A DNA stretch of 64,000 nucleotides from contig NZ_FNRE01000008.1 in the NCBI RefSeq assembly GCF_900107705.1, positions 1 to 64,000 of the forward strand. Direction: 5' to 3'. The notes below the pieces were generated by a model. That model was not told the origin of the DNA. It was given only the letters and a program-made list of their open reading frames with translations, and did not search any database. This document shows, piece after piece, positions 26,545 to 35,840 of the stretch. The stretch comes from Prevotella sp. tc2-28 (GTDB lineage: Bacteria; Bacteroidota; Bacteroidia; Bacteroidales; Bacteroidaceae). Made by a program: the position numbers and the translations under genes. The first letter of the stretch is position 1; each line of letters starts with the position of its first letter.

Positions 26545-27216
26545 TCATTTTAAAATCTCCCACTTCTCGACACGCAAGACACCATCTGACACCCTAAACC
26601 GGATGTCGTAACCCTTGAAAGGCATGCCATACACCTTTTCTTCATCGGTATGATAGTGCGGACGAGGGTCTAATGACAAAAGTTTCTTCAGCACTTGTAC
26701 ATCAGCAGGCAGCAGGACCCTATTCAACTCATCAGGCAGTTCTACTTGCAACTCATTCCATGAATGCTGGTCGGTAAATCCACCACGAGCATCCGGATGA
26801 CAGTCTACATAAGGAAGATATGGTTTGATGTCATAAATAGGTGTGCCATCCATCAGGTCAGCTCCCAGCACCTCAATGGATGGAGTCTTTACATCTATCG
26901 AGGCTATGCGTACTGACGACAGGCCAAGATTATTAGGCCGAAAAGGTGAACGGGTTGCCCATACCCCCATCCGCTCATTGCCTCCCAGTAGCGGTGGACG
27001 GACAGTAGCATGTTTCTCTGAGTTCACATGTTCTGAGAATCCCCATATCAGCCACAGATAATCATACCCGTCCAATCCTCTTAGCGCATCACCATTGGCA
27101 TATTCCGGAACAAAACAAATCGTACCGTGTAAATCACTGACGATACCACTCTGTCTGGGAACACCAAACTTCGACGTCAGAGGTGACTGAAAAAAAGCGA
27201 TGGGCTCTATCTTCAT
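26545..27216 (-). CDS. trmO: tRNA (N6-threonylcarbamoyladenosine(37)-N6)-methyltransferase TrmO
   Basis: 223 aa from the Met at 27216; an alternative TTG at 27234 is less likely. The TrmO/YaeB barrel is visible: IEPIAFFQSPLTSKFGVPRQSG, YDYLWLIWGFSEH, RPPLLGGNERMGVWATRSPFRPNNLGLSSVRI, and LMDGTPIYDIKPYLPYVD. It uses S-adenosylmethionine to methylate t6A37 in tRNA. The C-terminal part matches the YaeB-type extension. It lies downstream of ispH in the same direction. Confidence 0.9.
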   Translation of the reverse strand: MKIEPIAFFQSPLTSKFGVPRQSGIVSDLHGTICFVPEYANGDALRGLDGYDYLWLIWGFSEHVNSEKHATVRPPLLGGNERMGVWATRSPFRPNNLGLSSVRIASIDVKTPSIEVLGADLMDGTPIYDIKPYLPYVDCHPDARGGFTDQHSWNELQVELPDELNRVLLPADVQVLKKLLSLDPRPHYHTDEEKVYGMPFKGYDIRFRVSDGVLRVEKWEILK

Positions 27217-27240
27217 ATTGATTGTCGCAAACAAGAAACA

Positions 27241-28140
27241 TTACATCTGCAACAAGGCATCACGACACTGTTCCATAAGCCACTTGGGCGTACTGGTCGC
27301 TCCGCAGATGCCAACAGAATGGATATCAGTTAGCCAGTTCTGATCAATCTCCTCCGGTCCTTCTATCAGGTGAGCATTTGGATTTACGCGAAGACACTCG
27401 TTAAACAAGACCTTTCCATTAGAACTCTTTCGTCCACAGACAAACAGTATGAGATCATGGAGGCTGGCAAACCGCGAGATACTGGGCATACGGTTAGCAA
27501 CAGAGCGGCAAATGGTATCGAAAGAACGGAAGATAGCATCAGGGGAGATATGTTTCTGGATATATTCAATAATTCGATGAAACTCGTCCAGCGACTTCGT
27601 CGTCTGAGAATAAAGATAGATATCACGTTGGAAGTCCAGTTGTCTGACATCATCGAAATGCTCAATAACAATGGCATGACCCAGCGTCTGACCTACCAGT
27701 CCGAGGACCTCAGCATGTCCTTTCTTACCAAAGATAACAATCTGGCTGTTGTCTGACGATTCGTGACTATTGGTGCCATACTGACGCTTGATGCGTTTTT
27801 GCAATTGCAGCACAACGGGGCATGTCGCATCTATGATGTCGATATTGTTTCGCTCAGCCAATTCGTAGGTCTCAGGAGGTTCTCCATGAGCGCGCAACAA
27901 AACCTTAGCATGATGTAATTGGCGCATCTCGTCATGGTTGATGGTAATCAGTCCCATATCCCGCAGACGCTCACACTCCATACCATTATGTACAATGTCA
28001 CCCAAGCAATACAACTTGGTACCCTTCGCCAATTCCTCTTCAGCTTTTTGAATGGCTGTCGTCACTCCGAAACAGAATCCACTCCCACTATCTATCTCTA
28101 TTTGTAAGTTTCTGCTATTTCCCATTTTACTGTTTATCAT
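27241..28140 (-). CDS. ispH: 4-hydroxy-3-methylbut-2-enyl diphosphate reductase
   Basis: 299 aa (294 if the Met at 28125 is used). The three iron-sulfur cluster cysteines are present: GSGFCFGV near the start, DATCPVV in the middle and VGICGATSTP near the end. The LRAHGEPPETYE segment carries the conserved histidine. It makes IPP and DMAPP in the non-mevalonate isoprenoid pathway, which also feeds menaquinone. From 28140 it would overlap the GTPase gene by 14 bp. Confidence 0.95.
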   Translation of the reverse strand: MINSKMGNSRNLQIEIDSGSGFCFGVTTAIQKAEEELAKGTKLYCLGDIVHNGMECERLRDMGLITINHDEMRQLHHAKVLLRAHGEPPETYELAERNNIDIIDATCPVVLQLQKRIKRQYGTNSHESSDNSQIVIFGKKGHAEVLGLVGQTLGHAIVIEHFDDVRQLDFQRDIYLYSQTTKSLDEFHRIIEYIQKHISPDAIFRSFDTICRSVANRMPSISRFASLHDLILFVCGRKSSNGKVLFNECLRVNPNAHLIEGPEEIDQNWLTDIHSVGICGATSTPKWLMEQCRDALLQM

Positions 28141-29236
28141 TTAGCAATTTAAAATACGTGTCGAGCAGGCTCTGTGCTGCCATGAAACTGGTCTGATGAC
28201 CGGTAAGGACACGTTGTTCTGCCTGCTGCAACTGCTGCTGGATGACAGGATTGTTATAGAAATTCAGCCGTAGATGTTCGTTGATGCTCTCATACATCCA
28301 GTACTTCGACTGTTCATTACGACGATAGTCGAAATAACCGTTTTTACGAACGAAATCAATGTATTCATATATCATATCCCAAACCTCCTTAATGCCATAG
28401 CCATAAAAACCACTATAACACAAGACGCGAGGCATCCACCCACTTTCCGACTTAGGGAAGAAATGAAGGGCATTTCGGAAATTAGTTGCTGCCATATGGC
28501 ACTTGTCAACGTTGTCACCATCACATTTGTTGATAACGATGCCGTCACAGATTTCCATAATGCCACGCTTAATACCCTGCAGGTCATCACCCGTTCCTGC
28601 CAGTTGGATTAGCAGGAAGAAATCCACCATCGAATGGCAAGCCGTTTCACTCTGACCTACCCCTACCGTTTCAACAAAGATCTTGTCGAAACCCGCAGCC
28701 TCACAAAGAATAATGGTCTCGCGTGTCTTGCGAGCCACTCCTCCCAAAGAGCCTGCCGTAGGACTAGGACGTATAAAAGAGTCCGGATGAACGGAGAGTT
28801 TCTCCATGCGTGTCTTATCGCCAAGAATGGAACCCTTGGAACGCTCTGACGACGGGTCAATAGCCAACACAGCCAGTTTTCCGCCCTTCTCGCGAAGCAC
28901 ATGCACACCGAACTCATCGATGCTTGTCGATTTACCTGCACCAGGAACGCCACTGATACCAACACGGATACTTTTTCCGCTATATGGCAGGCATTTGTTG
29001 ATGACTTCCTGTGCCTTGGCTTGGTGGTCGGGGTTTACACTTTCCACCAAAGTAACGGCTTGCGAAAGAATGGTTACATCACCTTTGATGATGCCCTCGA
29101 CCATCTCTCCCACAGAGAGTTCACGCCGGCGAAAACGACTGCGTTTCAAATAGGGGTTGATGATGGCGGGCTGTTCTACGCCACTATTAACTTGCAAGCC
29201 TGCATATTCTTCACTGTTCTCCGGATGTTCCATCAT
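28127..29236 (-). CDS. meaB: MeaB/ArgK-type GTPase, methylmalonyl-CoA mutase chaperone
   Basis: 369 aa G3E-family GTPase. The Walker A motif GVPGAGKST is near residue 95. Also seen are LAIDPSSERSKGSILGDKTRM, the ETVGVGQSE switch region, and NKCDGDN for guanine binding. It protects or reloads B12-dependent methylmalonyl-CoA mutase. The mutase genes are not in the window. It lies 8 bp after the DUF1573 gene. Confidence 0.92.
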   Translation of the reverse strand: MMEHPENSEEYAGLQVNSGVEQPAIINPYLKRSRFRRRELSVGEMVEGIIKGDVTILSQAVTLVESVNPDHQAKAQEVINKCLPYSGKSIRVGISGVPGAGKSTSIDEFGVHVLREKGGKLAVLAIDPSSERSKGSILGDKTRMEKLSVHPDSFIRPSPTAGSLGGVARKTRETIILCEAAGFDKIFVETVGVGQSETACHSMVDFFLLIQLAGTGDDLQGIKRGIMEICDGIVINKCDGDNVDKCHMAATNFRNALHFFPKSESGWMPRVLCYSGFYGYGIKEVWDMIYEYIDFVRKNGYFDYRRNEQSKYWMYESINEHLRLNFYNNPVIQQQLQQAEQRVLTGHQTSFMAAQSLLDTYFKLLNDKQ

Positions 29237-29244
29237 AGTACTTC

Positions 29245-30306
29245 TTATTTTGCATTAATTGTTATGGTTATCTTGGGGTTACTCGGGTCGTTGGTAATCA
29301 TCAGAATACGCGGACGGGTGCGCACCTTTGACAAATCCTCGCGCATGGCCGTAATCTTAAGTTTCGTCGTCTCACCAGGATTTAAATTACGCTTGCCAAG
29401 AGACACTTTCAAACCACCTGTAAACAACTGTAACGAAGTGATATTAAGCGGTGCCCCACCCGTGTTCGTGACAATGATAACATCTGACTTTTTGGACTTC
29501 CCGTCAAACTGGATGTCGACCTGGTTCTTTGACAGTTGCATCTTGGGTGCCTGACTCTTGTCTAATGCTATACCATCGAAAGAAGGAAGGAGTACTGCCG
29601 AGACCCCAATCTCATGATCTGGACTCACCTTATCACCAGGATTGCCAGCCAGATAGACAAAGGTCTGAGTGAGACCATAGTCGCGCAACAAGGCAGAGTT
29701 AAGGACAACCGTAATCTTGCCTGAGCGACCGGGTCCCAGTCTCTCTGGTGTTACGACGGCTGTCAGGTAGGAAGGCAAGTGCATCAAGTTGGGGTGATAC
29801 ACCTTTATACCATTATTATAAATATGCAACTCCTGTACCTGCTGATCCCCCCGATTGACATCATCGAATTCCAAATCCGCCTTGTCCAGTCGCAAGTCGC
29901 CCATCTCAATAGGATAGGAACCTGAGAAGTCCTGCAGATCAGCCAGTACAACGCCTTTCATACGAATATAGAAAGGCTTCGACGAGCCGTTGCTGACAAT
30001 AGCCGCCTGCTTGTCGAAGTGTCCCAACTGACGAGCATCATAAGTCATGCGAACCTCGAACTTCTCATTGGAGCCAACCTCGTTTTTCGGATACTCGATG
30101 GTGGTACAACGACAGTCTGGGACAACGCGCTCTATACGCAATTTGCGATGACTCTTATTACGAAACTCAAAAACAGCGGTGACCGGTTGCATGTAGCCAG
30201 TTTTACCGGCGTCCACATCAGCCTTTATCGCTACCAGTTTCTGGGCGGCCACAGGTAAGGCTGCCATTAGGAAAAGCGGGAGAATGATTTTTATTCTGTT
30301 CATCAT
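29245..30306 (-). CDS. DUF1573 domain exported protein
   Basis: 353 aa with a signal peptide (LFLMAALPVAAQ). Two Ig-like DUF1573 domains are visible: one near the N-terminus (VTAVFEFRNKSHRKLRIERVVPDCRCTT, YDARQLGHFDKQAAIVSN) and one at the C-terminus (KSDVIIVTNTGGAPLNITS, LNPGETTKLKITA, ILMITNDPSNPKITI). This ASPM-SPD-2-Hydin-like fold is common in Bacteroidetes exported proteins, often of unknown role. It is 8 bp after the macroglobulin gene. Confidence 0.85.
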   Translation of the reverse strand: MMNRIKIILPLFLMAALPVAAQKLVAIKADVDAGKTGYMQPVTAVFEFRNKSHRKLRIERVVPDCRCTTIEYPKNEVGSNEKFEVRMTYDARQLGHFDKQAAIVSNGSSKPFYIRMKGVVLADLQDFSGSYPIEMGDLRLDKADLEFDDVNRGDQQVQELHIYNNGIKVYHPNLMHLPSYLTAVVTPERLGPGRSGKITVVLNSALLRDYGLTQTFVYLAGNPGDKVSPDHEIGVSAVLLPSFDGIALDKSQAPKMQLSKNQVDIQFDGKSKKSDVIIVTNTGGAPLNITSLQLFTGGLKVSLGKRNLNPGETTKLKITAMREDLSKVRTRPRILMITNDPSNPKITITINAK

Positions 30307-30314
30307 TTATTTGA

Positions 30315-33300
30315 TTATTGTACATTAAAAGATATCGAGGGCGCAGTAGAACGATACTCCGGAGCATAGGCACAGCCCACAGTACAGGTACCCGACTCGT
30401 AACGTCCTGCGCGATCAACATAATAGGTTGTCTCTATCACATGTTTGCCCTTAGTCAACTGATTAAAGAAGTAATGAGTTGCAGCATCCTTCGGTGATAC
30501 ATAGGCTCCATGACGGTAGCCTGACAACTGATTGACAGGTTCCATACAGGCTGCTCGCCTATCAATGACCTGCACAAAGTCAAGGTCACGAGAAGATTCT
30601 ATGGTGATACGCACCTTAACACGGTCACCGACCTGAATAGAGGTGAGAGGTGAGAGGTGAGAGGTGAGAGATATGATTTCACGCTTCACCTTGATGCCAC
30701 TCTGAGCAGCCTCTACCTCTGAAGTCTTTTGGAAGAACTGGGCATAGACGGCACCCCACGATGTACCCTCTGAAGTCTTGTTGGCTGTAAAGGTCTTGCC
30801 CTGAGGCTGACTGATAGCCGTCTTCACATAACCCAAGCCAGCAGTGGCTTTTGGCTGGTTGATGGGAGAACCGTCGATGGCAAAGACGGCAGGGTTAGTG
30901 TGACTAGTTAGACTAACTTGACTAGTATTATTTGCCATAAATGCCCATATAGCATTAACACTATTGATTGGGGTATCCCATGCCTGCGTACGTTTCTCTT
31001 GCAATAGCCAACGACGCATTTCATCAAGTACCTTCGTCTCTTTGGGTGTGACCAACTGAATAGCCTCAATAGCAGCCACCTCTGTCGGTATCTTATAGTC
31101 GTACCAGGAATAGGTCGCCCGTGGGGTATCATAGTAACGTCCCATCTCCTCAGTAAAAACGGAATACTCCTTCAGGCTCTGTACATAAGCGACAGCATTT
31201 TTGTGTTCCCCGTGCTTGGCAAGGACAACTGCCGTTAGTGCCTTTTCATAAATAGTCTGGCGCTTAATATCTTTTTTCATAAGAGCTATCAAGTAGTTGT
31301 TAGCCGACTGGACAGCCGTTGTCAAATGACGACCATCAAGTGCACAGAGGTATAACCATCGAAGAGCTGTAAATGAGGGGAATGAAGGCTTTTGTCCTAT
31401 CTTCTCGGCCTTCTTCATCTCGTTGACCAGTTTGACCATCTCCTGACCTACATAATCGAATGCTTTCTGCTGCATCTGTTTGGTAGCCGACTGTTCGCCA
31501 GTCATTTTGTCCAAGCGTACCAGCATCTCCAGAACAGCAACGGTTATCTGAGTGCTACCTTGCATGCCAGGATACCATGAGAAGGAACCGTCGGCACGCT
31601 GCAGTTTATTCAGTTTTTCAACGGCAATCGTCAGACGCTGTCCTATTCCATTCTCATCAAAGAAATCAGCCAGACGCTGTTTCTGTTCCGTATCACGGTC
31701 GGCAGCAGCCACCCACGGTGTTTCGTTGAGAACGAGGTCTTTTAACTCCTGGTTCTTTTCAAGGGACGAGTGAAGAGTGGCATGTGACGAATCTTCCCGT
31801 TTCCACTGTTCGAAGACGGCTTTCACCTGTGGGTTCTGCGCCAATAACTTCTTAGCCAAAGAATTACTGTAATAGGAGGCAGCCTGATCAATAGCACTAT
31901 GTTCCCAAGGTTGTCCTATGACGGGCAACGACTGTACCATCAGCCATGCTGGGTTATTGGTATATTCCACGGTAAGTTTCTGCTGAGTGGTTCCAGCGGG
32001 GAACAAGTTGGTCAGGTCGAAGGTCTTCACCCCTGGCTCATGCTGTGTATAGGGCACCGTCTTCGTTACGTATTCTTTATCCGACAGTACGGGCAGATAG
32101 TGCTGTTCACCATCACTAAACCCGTCAAGTCCATCAGTCACAGCCAAGGCTGAAACTTTACAGGTATACAACATGGGCTTCAGTACGGAACCAGGAATTC
32201 GGAAACTGACAACGATCGTTTTTCCAGCTTCCACCTCGAAGGATTCCGAGAGCGACAGCACCTCTGTCTCCACATCGTCGAGTCGCAATAGAGCCGTACC
32301 GTTTTTCAGCATATGCTGTCCTGTGTTGGTGATGCGCATGCTGATGACAGCCTCATCGCCTTCACGCAAGAATCGTGGTATATTAGGCTGAACCATCAGT
32401 TCTTTCTGGGCTATCGCCTCTCCCTCTATATTTCCGTACAGCATGTCTACCGTATTTGCCACGCCCATGAAGCGCCAGGTAGTCAGACTTTCAGGCAGGG
32501 TAAACTTCAACACGGCATGTCCGTCCTTATCCGTCTCCAACAAAGGATAGCAGAAGGCGGTTTCATTCAAGTTCTCTCGTACCTGTACCTGTTCAGCAGC
32601 CGGTTTTTCTTGTGGCTGTTCCATCTCGTCTGCCACCTGTTGGGGCGCTATGGCATCCGCATTCATCATGGTCTTTTCTTCCCTGGAAATTTCCTTAGAC
32701 CTGGCCATTCCCCCCTTTGCAGCTGCCATCAGCATGGGACGGCTGCCACGGATGTAGATGGTCATATAATAGGGATAAACACTATTGTCGAAACGACTCC
32801 ACTCGAAGGGGTGTTCTGCAAGATACTTGAAAGACTGGCTACCGGCAGCAACCCAGTTGTAGTCTGAATTGCTGTACCAACTGGTAGATGGACGTGGCAA
32901 GTAGTTTTCTGGCACGAACGACCATTGATGGCGGACAATAGCATCAAGACTCTTGTCATAGAGAACGGCCATCAGACTGGCATCTGCTGGAGAGCCGTCA
33001 GGATGCTGTATTTTCAGTCGCCATTCTTCCTTTTGTCCGGGTGTCAGACGATCGCGGAAAGTCTCCCACGTCATCTTCAACTTCTTGTCAGGTAAGGGAC
33101 GTCTGATGAAAGCCTGGTGCGTATGACATTGGCCATTCTTTATCCATGCATAAGTCAAAAGGATACCATTTCCATAGGTTTCCTTATAGGTAAACTGACG
33201 ATTGACAAGGGCAGCATCTTTGTCTGCTGCACCACTCTCTATCAACTGATTACCCGCATAAATGCCATAGACGATATGTATGTTAGGGTCTGACGAGCCC

Positions 33301-35747
33301 ACCTGTACGGTTACGGGAGTTCCGTCACTTGCGAACTGCTGATCCGACACGTAGAACCAATCGTCGGTCTGTTTGGCAGGTTTCTTGTCGTCCAGGCCAA
33401 ACACCACAAAACGGACATTCAGTGTGTCTTGTTCACAGATGGCTTCGAGGAGGTGTTCGCCACTTCTCATCTGAGAACCGAGAACAGAAGAGGAGGCGTT
33501 TGCTGCACATTGTTTCCACTTTCCTCCATCCAGACGATAGCTGACCGTACCCATAATCTCCTTCCCTGCAGCATTAAGACGGGAGAATGTCACCTGCGGC
33601 AGCTGGTCTTTACGCACCTGCGGTGCTAAGTCACACGCCAGTGCGGTAGGACGATTACCCAACGGCAGGCTCAACATGCCATGATGTGTCTCACCAGCCT
33701 GGTCGGTGACATCTGCATCCACAACGAAGTGGTAGAACATCGGACGACGAGCTGCATCACTGGGCAGGAACATCGGAACATTGATTGTAAACGACCCGTC
33801 ATCAGCTGTCGTTGTCTCACCCTCTCCAAGCGATTCTTCCTGAGCATAGTAATGCCACCAGAAGGCGACCTTTCGGCGTAAGGAATATTTCACTTTTCCA
33901 CCTTGCACGGGGACACCGGCATAAGTCATAGCCTTACCTTGCACACGGACTGTGTCACCCTGGCGATAGGCCTGCTGGCAGTCGGCAAATTCCACCTGGA
34001 ATGTCGGACGTTTGTATTCCTCCACGCGAATACTACAACTTTGGTTATTGGCACGGATGGTAAAGCGACCATTCAACAGTCCTACGGGCAATGTCAAAGG
34101 TACTGTGCACTTTCCAAAGCGGTTGGTCGTCACCGTCTGTTCACTGACCATCCTGTAATTGGCATCTCGCAACTCAATCTTTATTTGTTTGTCAGCGACT
34201 GCCACGTTGTCGAGTGCTGACTGTTCACGCCATACGATAGCCGTCACCTGTACCGTTTGCCCGGGTCGGTAGACGCTACGGTCTGTAAAGAGACTGGTGT
34301 GTTCCCTATTGTAAAGTTGCTCGTAGTAGGTATAACGTCCATAGGCATTCTGCACAGGACAGTAGACGTCTGTCGGTGTAAAGGCATAGACTTCCTCCGG
34401 TTGTTGGTTCTGCACATAATGATACACCACCTCACCTTTCTCGTCACAAGTCAACTTCTGGGTCTGTACGGACTTCGTCCACCGGTTGAACTTAAGGCGC
34501 AAAGAAGCCTTACCGACCGGTTGGCCTGTCGTTGCGTCAACCACCACATAGCGTATGCTGTTATCTGGCTGAGCCTGTGTCATCAGACGAAGCCCTGACA
34601 CGTAACAAAGCATACGTGAGACTTCAGTTTGGGGCTGGGTAGAGAATTCCAGAAGGTAGACACCAGGCGAAAGGCCTTCCAGTTGCAGCGAATCCTCAAA
34701 CTCCTCATAGTCCTCTCGTCCCGTAAAGTTCAAGGTGTGCCTCATCTCCTTCAGTTCACTCATGCCAGCCTTTATCTGCTGATACTCTTTGGCATTCTGA
34801 GGATCCAACTGGCTTTCCCCTGTCAGTCGGGTACGATAAACGCTCATGGTCATGTGCTGCAGATGGCACAACTGTCGCAAATAAACCATCTGCGACTTGT
34901 TTACCTCCATCACACGCTGTTTCAGTTCTACCTGATAACGCGGTTGCGTCAGGGCTGCCATACTGTTACGAAGGCTGTTCGCCCGTTGATATGAGCCCCA
35001 CCGTTGCAACGACGTCTTCAACCACGCTGCTTTCTGGACCGGCGTGTCGTTTCTCATCAACCCATAACGCTTGATGGCCAGTTCACAAGCCTCAGGCAAA
35101 TCGCCATAAACGGCAATCAGCGAGTCAATCGCGCGGATGTCGTTCACCGTCTCCAATGCCGTCAGACAAGCAGCCTGCCTATGGCCAGCCTTCGCATAAT
35201 AGTCATGCAGTTGCTGCCATGCGTTCAACTCCATTCCTATCACACTCAACAAGTCATGTCCGAAAATCCGGCTATCTTTCCCTTTGACGACAAACGGCAC
35301 ATAGTCGTCTGTCTTCACGGCAGCCAGTATGTCGGGATGAGCCATTGCCTGCTCGGCATAGTGTCTGCTCTTTTCCTGATAGTCGTCAGACAACTGTCGG
35401 TTATTCTTATAGATGAGAGACAGGACAGCATCGTAGACCGACCTCAAGGGCACATCCTTGACTGCCTTTTCCTGTTGTTCCAACTGAGCGACAGCAGGGC
35501 GCAGCGAGTCGGGAGCAATCTCCGCCTGCAGGCGAGCATGTAGCAATGTCGATTTCAGCAGTTGTCCGAAGGCATTTTCCTTCTTGGCCTTTGCCGCTAT
35601 CTTTTTCAGATGACCGATAGCCGTTTGGGGCAGGTCTCTATTCTGAGCCTCCTCCACTTGTTTCCAAAGAGTCTTATAGTCCTGTCCTGCTATTCCCATA
35701 GGCACCATCAGCAGGACAGCCACAAAAACGCATATTCTAAGTCTCAT
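30315..35747 (-). CDS. alpha-2-macroglobulin family protein
   Basis: 1810 aa from the Met at 35747; the reading from 35810 begins upstream of the promoter and is excluded. A signal peptide is followed by an N-terminal helical region, MG-type domains with MG2 (SLFTDRSVYRPGQTVQVTAIVW) and the alpha-2-macroglobulin core (AIAQKELMVQPNIPRFLREGDEAV). Where the thioester CxEQ motif is expected, the sequence reads QPWEHSAIDQAASYY (about 31881-31930), so the reactive cysteine seems to be missing. Such proteins are thought to guard the envelope against proteases. A (TCTCACC)4 insertion at 30641-30668 adds LTSHLSPLTS near the C-terminus. Confidence 0.9.
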   Translation of the reverse strand: MRLRICVFVAVLLMVPMGIAGQDYKTLWKQVEEAQNRDLPQTAIGHLKKIAAKAKKENAFGQLLKSTLLHARLQAEIAPDSLRPAVAQLEQQEKAVKDVPLRSVYDAVLSLIYKNNRQLSDDYQEKSRHYAEQAMAHPDILAAVKTDDYVPFVVKGKDSRIFGHDLLSVIGMELNAWQQLHDYYAKAGHRQAACLTALETVNDIRAIDSLIAVYGDLPEACELAIKRYGLMRNDTPVQKAAWLKTSLQRWGSYQRANSLRNSMAALTQPRYQVELKQRVMEVNKSQMVYLRQLCHLQHMTMSVYRTRLTGESQLDPQNAKEYQQIKAGMSELKEMRHTLNFTGREDYEEFEDSLQLEGLSPGVYLLEFSTQPQTEVSRMLCYVSGLRLMTQAQPDNSIRYVVVDATTGQPVGKASLRLKFNRWTKSVQTQKLTCDEKGEVVYHYVQNQQPEEVYAFTPTDVYCPVQNAYGRYTYYEQLYNREHTSLFTDRSVYRPGQTVQVTAIVWREQSALDNVAVADKQIKIELRDANYRMVSEQTVTTNRFGKCTVPLTLPVGLLNGRFTIRANNQSCSIRVEEYKRPTFQVEFADCQQAYRQGDTVRVQGKAMTYAGVPVQGGKVKYSLRRKVAFWWHYYAQEESLGEGETTTADDGSFTINVPMFLPSDAARRPMFYHFVVDADVTDQAGETHHGMLSLPLGNRPTALACDLAPQVRKDQLPQVTFSRLNAAGKEIMGTVSYRLDGGKWKQCAANASSSVLGSQMRSGEHLLEAICEQDTLNVRFVVFGLDDKKPAKQTDDWFYVSDQQFASDGTPVTVQVGSSDPNIHIVYGIYAGNQLIESGAADKDAALVNRQFTYKETYGNGILLTYAWIKNGQCHTHQAFIRRPLPDKKLKMTWETFRDRLTPGQKEEWRLKIQHPDGSPADASLMAVLYDKSLDAIVRHQWSFVPENYLPRPSTSWYSNSDYNWVAAGSQSFKYLAEHPFEWSRFDNSVYPYYMTIYIRGSRPMLMAAAKGGMARSKEISREEKTMMNADAIAPQQVADEMEQPQEKPAAEQVQVRENLNETAFCYPLLETDKDGHAVLKFTLPESLTTWRFMGVANTVDMLYGNIEGEAIAQKELMVQPNIPRFLREGDEAVISMRITNTGQHMLKNGTALLRLDDVETEVLSLSESFEVEAGKTIVVSFRIPGSVLKPMLYTCKVSALAVTDGLDGFSDGEQHYLPVLSDKEYVTKTVPYTQHEPGVKTFDLTNLFPAGTTQQKLTVEYTNNPAWLMVQSLPVIGQPWEHSAIDQAASYYSNSLAKKLLAQNPQVKAVFEQWKREDSSHATLHSSLEKNQELKDLVLNETPWVAAADRDTEQKQRLADFFDENGIGQRLTIAVEKLNKLQRADGSFSWYPGMQGSTQITVAVLEMLVRLDKMTGEQSATKQMQQKAFDYVGQEMVKLVNEMKKAEKIGQKPSFPSFTALRWLYLCALDGRHLTTAVQSANNYLIALMKKDIKRQTIYEKALTAVVLAKHGEHKNAVAYVQSLKEYSVFTEEMGRYYDTPRATYSWYDYKIPTEVAAIEAIQLVTPKETKVLDEMRRWLLQEKRTQAWDTPINSVNAIWAFMANNTSQVSLTSHTNPAVFAIDGSPINQPKATAGLGYVKTAISQPQGKTFTANKTSEGTSWGAVYAQFFQKTSEVEAAQSGIKVKREIISLTSHLSPLTSIQVGDRVKVRITIESSRDLDFVQVIDRRAACMEPVNQLSGYRHGAYVSPKDAATHYFFNQLTKGKHVIETTYYVDRAGRYESGTCTVGCAYAPEYRSTAPSISFNVQ
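30641..30668 (-). repeat. 7-bp tandem repeat inside the macroglobulin gene, four units
   Basis: There are four perfect AGGTGAG units on the plus strand, read on the coding strand as TCTCACC-type units. They encode LTSHLSPLT between ISL and the IQVGDRV segment. The same unit occurs in menD and in the P1B ATPase. Confidence 0.9.
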
Positions 35748-35774
35748 ACCTGTGCACATTTGATTACAATAGGA

Positions 35775-35806
35775 CAAAGGTACGAAAAACTCGTTAAACA
35801 GCCAAG
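35775..35806 (-). promoter_or_regulatory. promoter of the macroglobulin-to-trmO run
   Basis: On the minus strand: CTTG (35803-35806), 20 bases, TACCTTTG (35775-35782). The ATG at 35747 lies 27 nt downstream. Confidence 0.75.
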
Positions 35807-35840
35807 CCATTTAACGAGTTTTACCAAAAACATATCTTTT

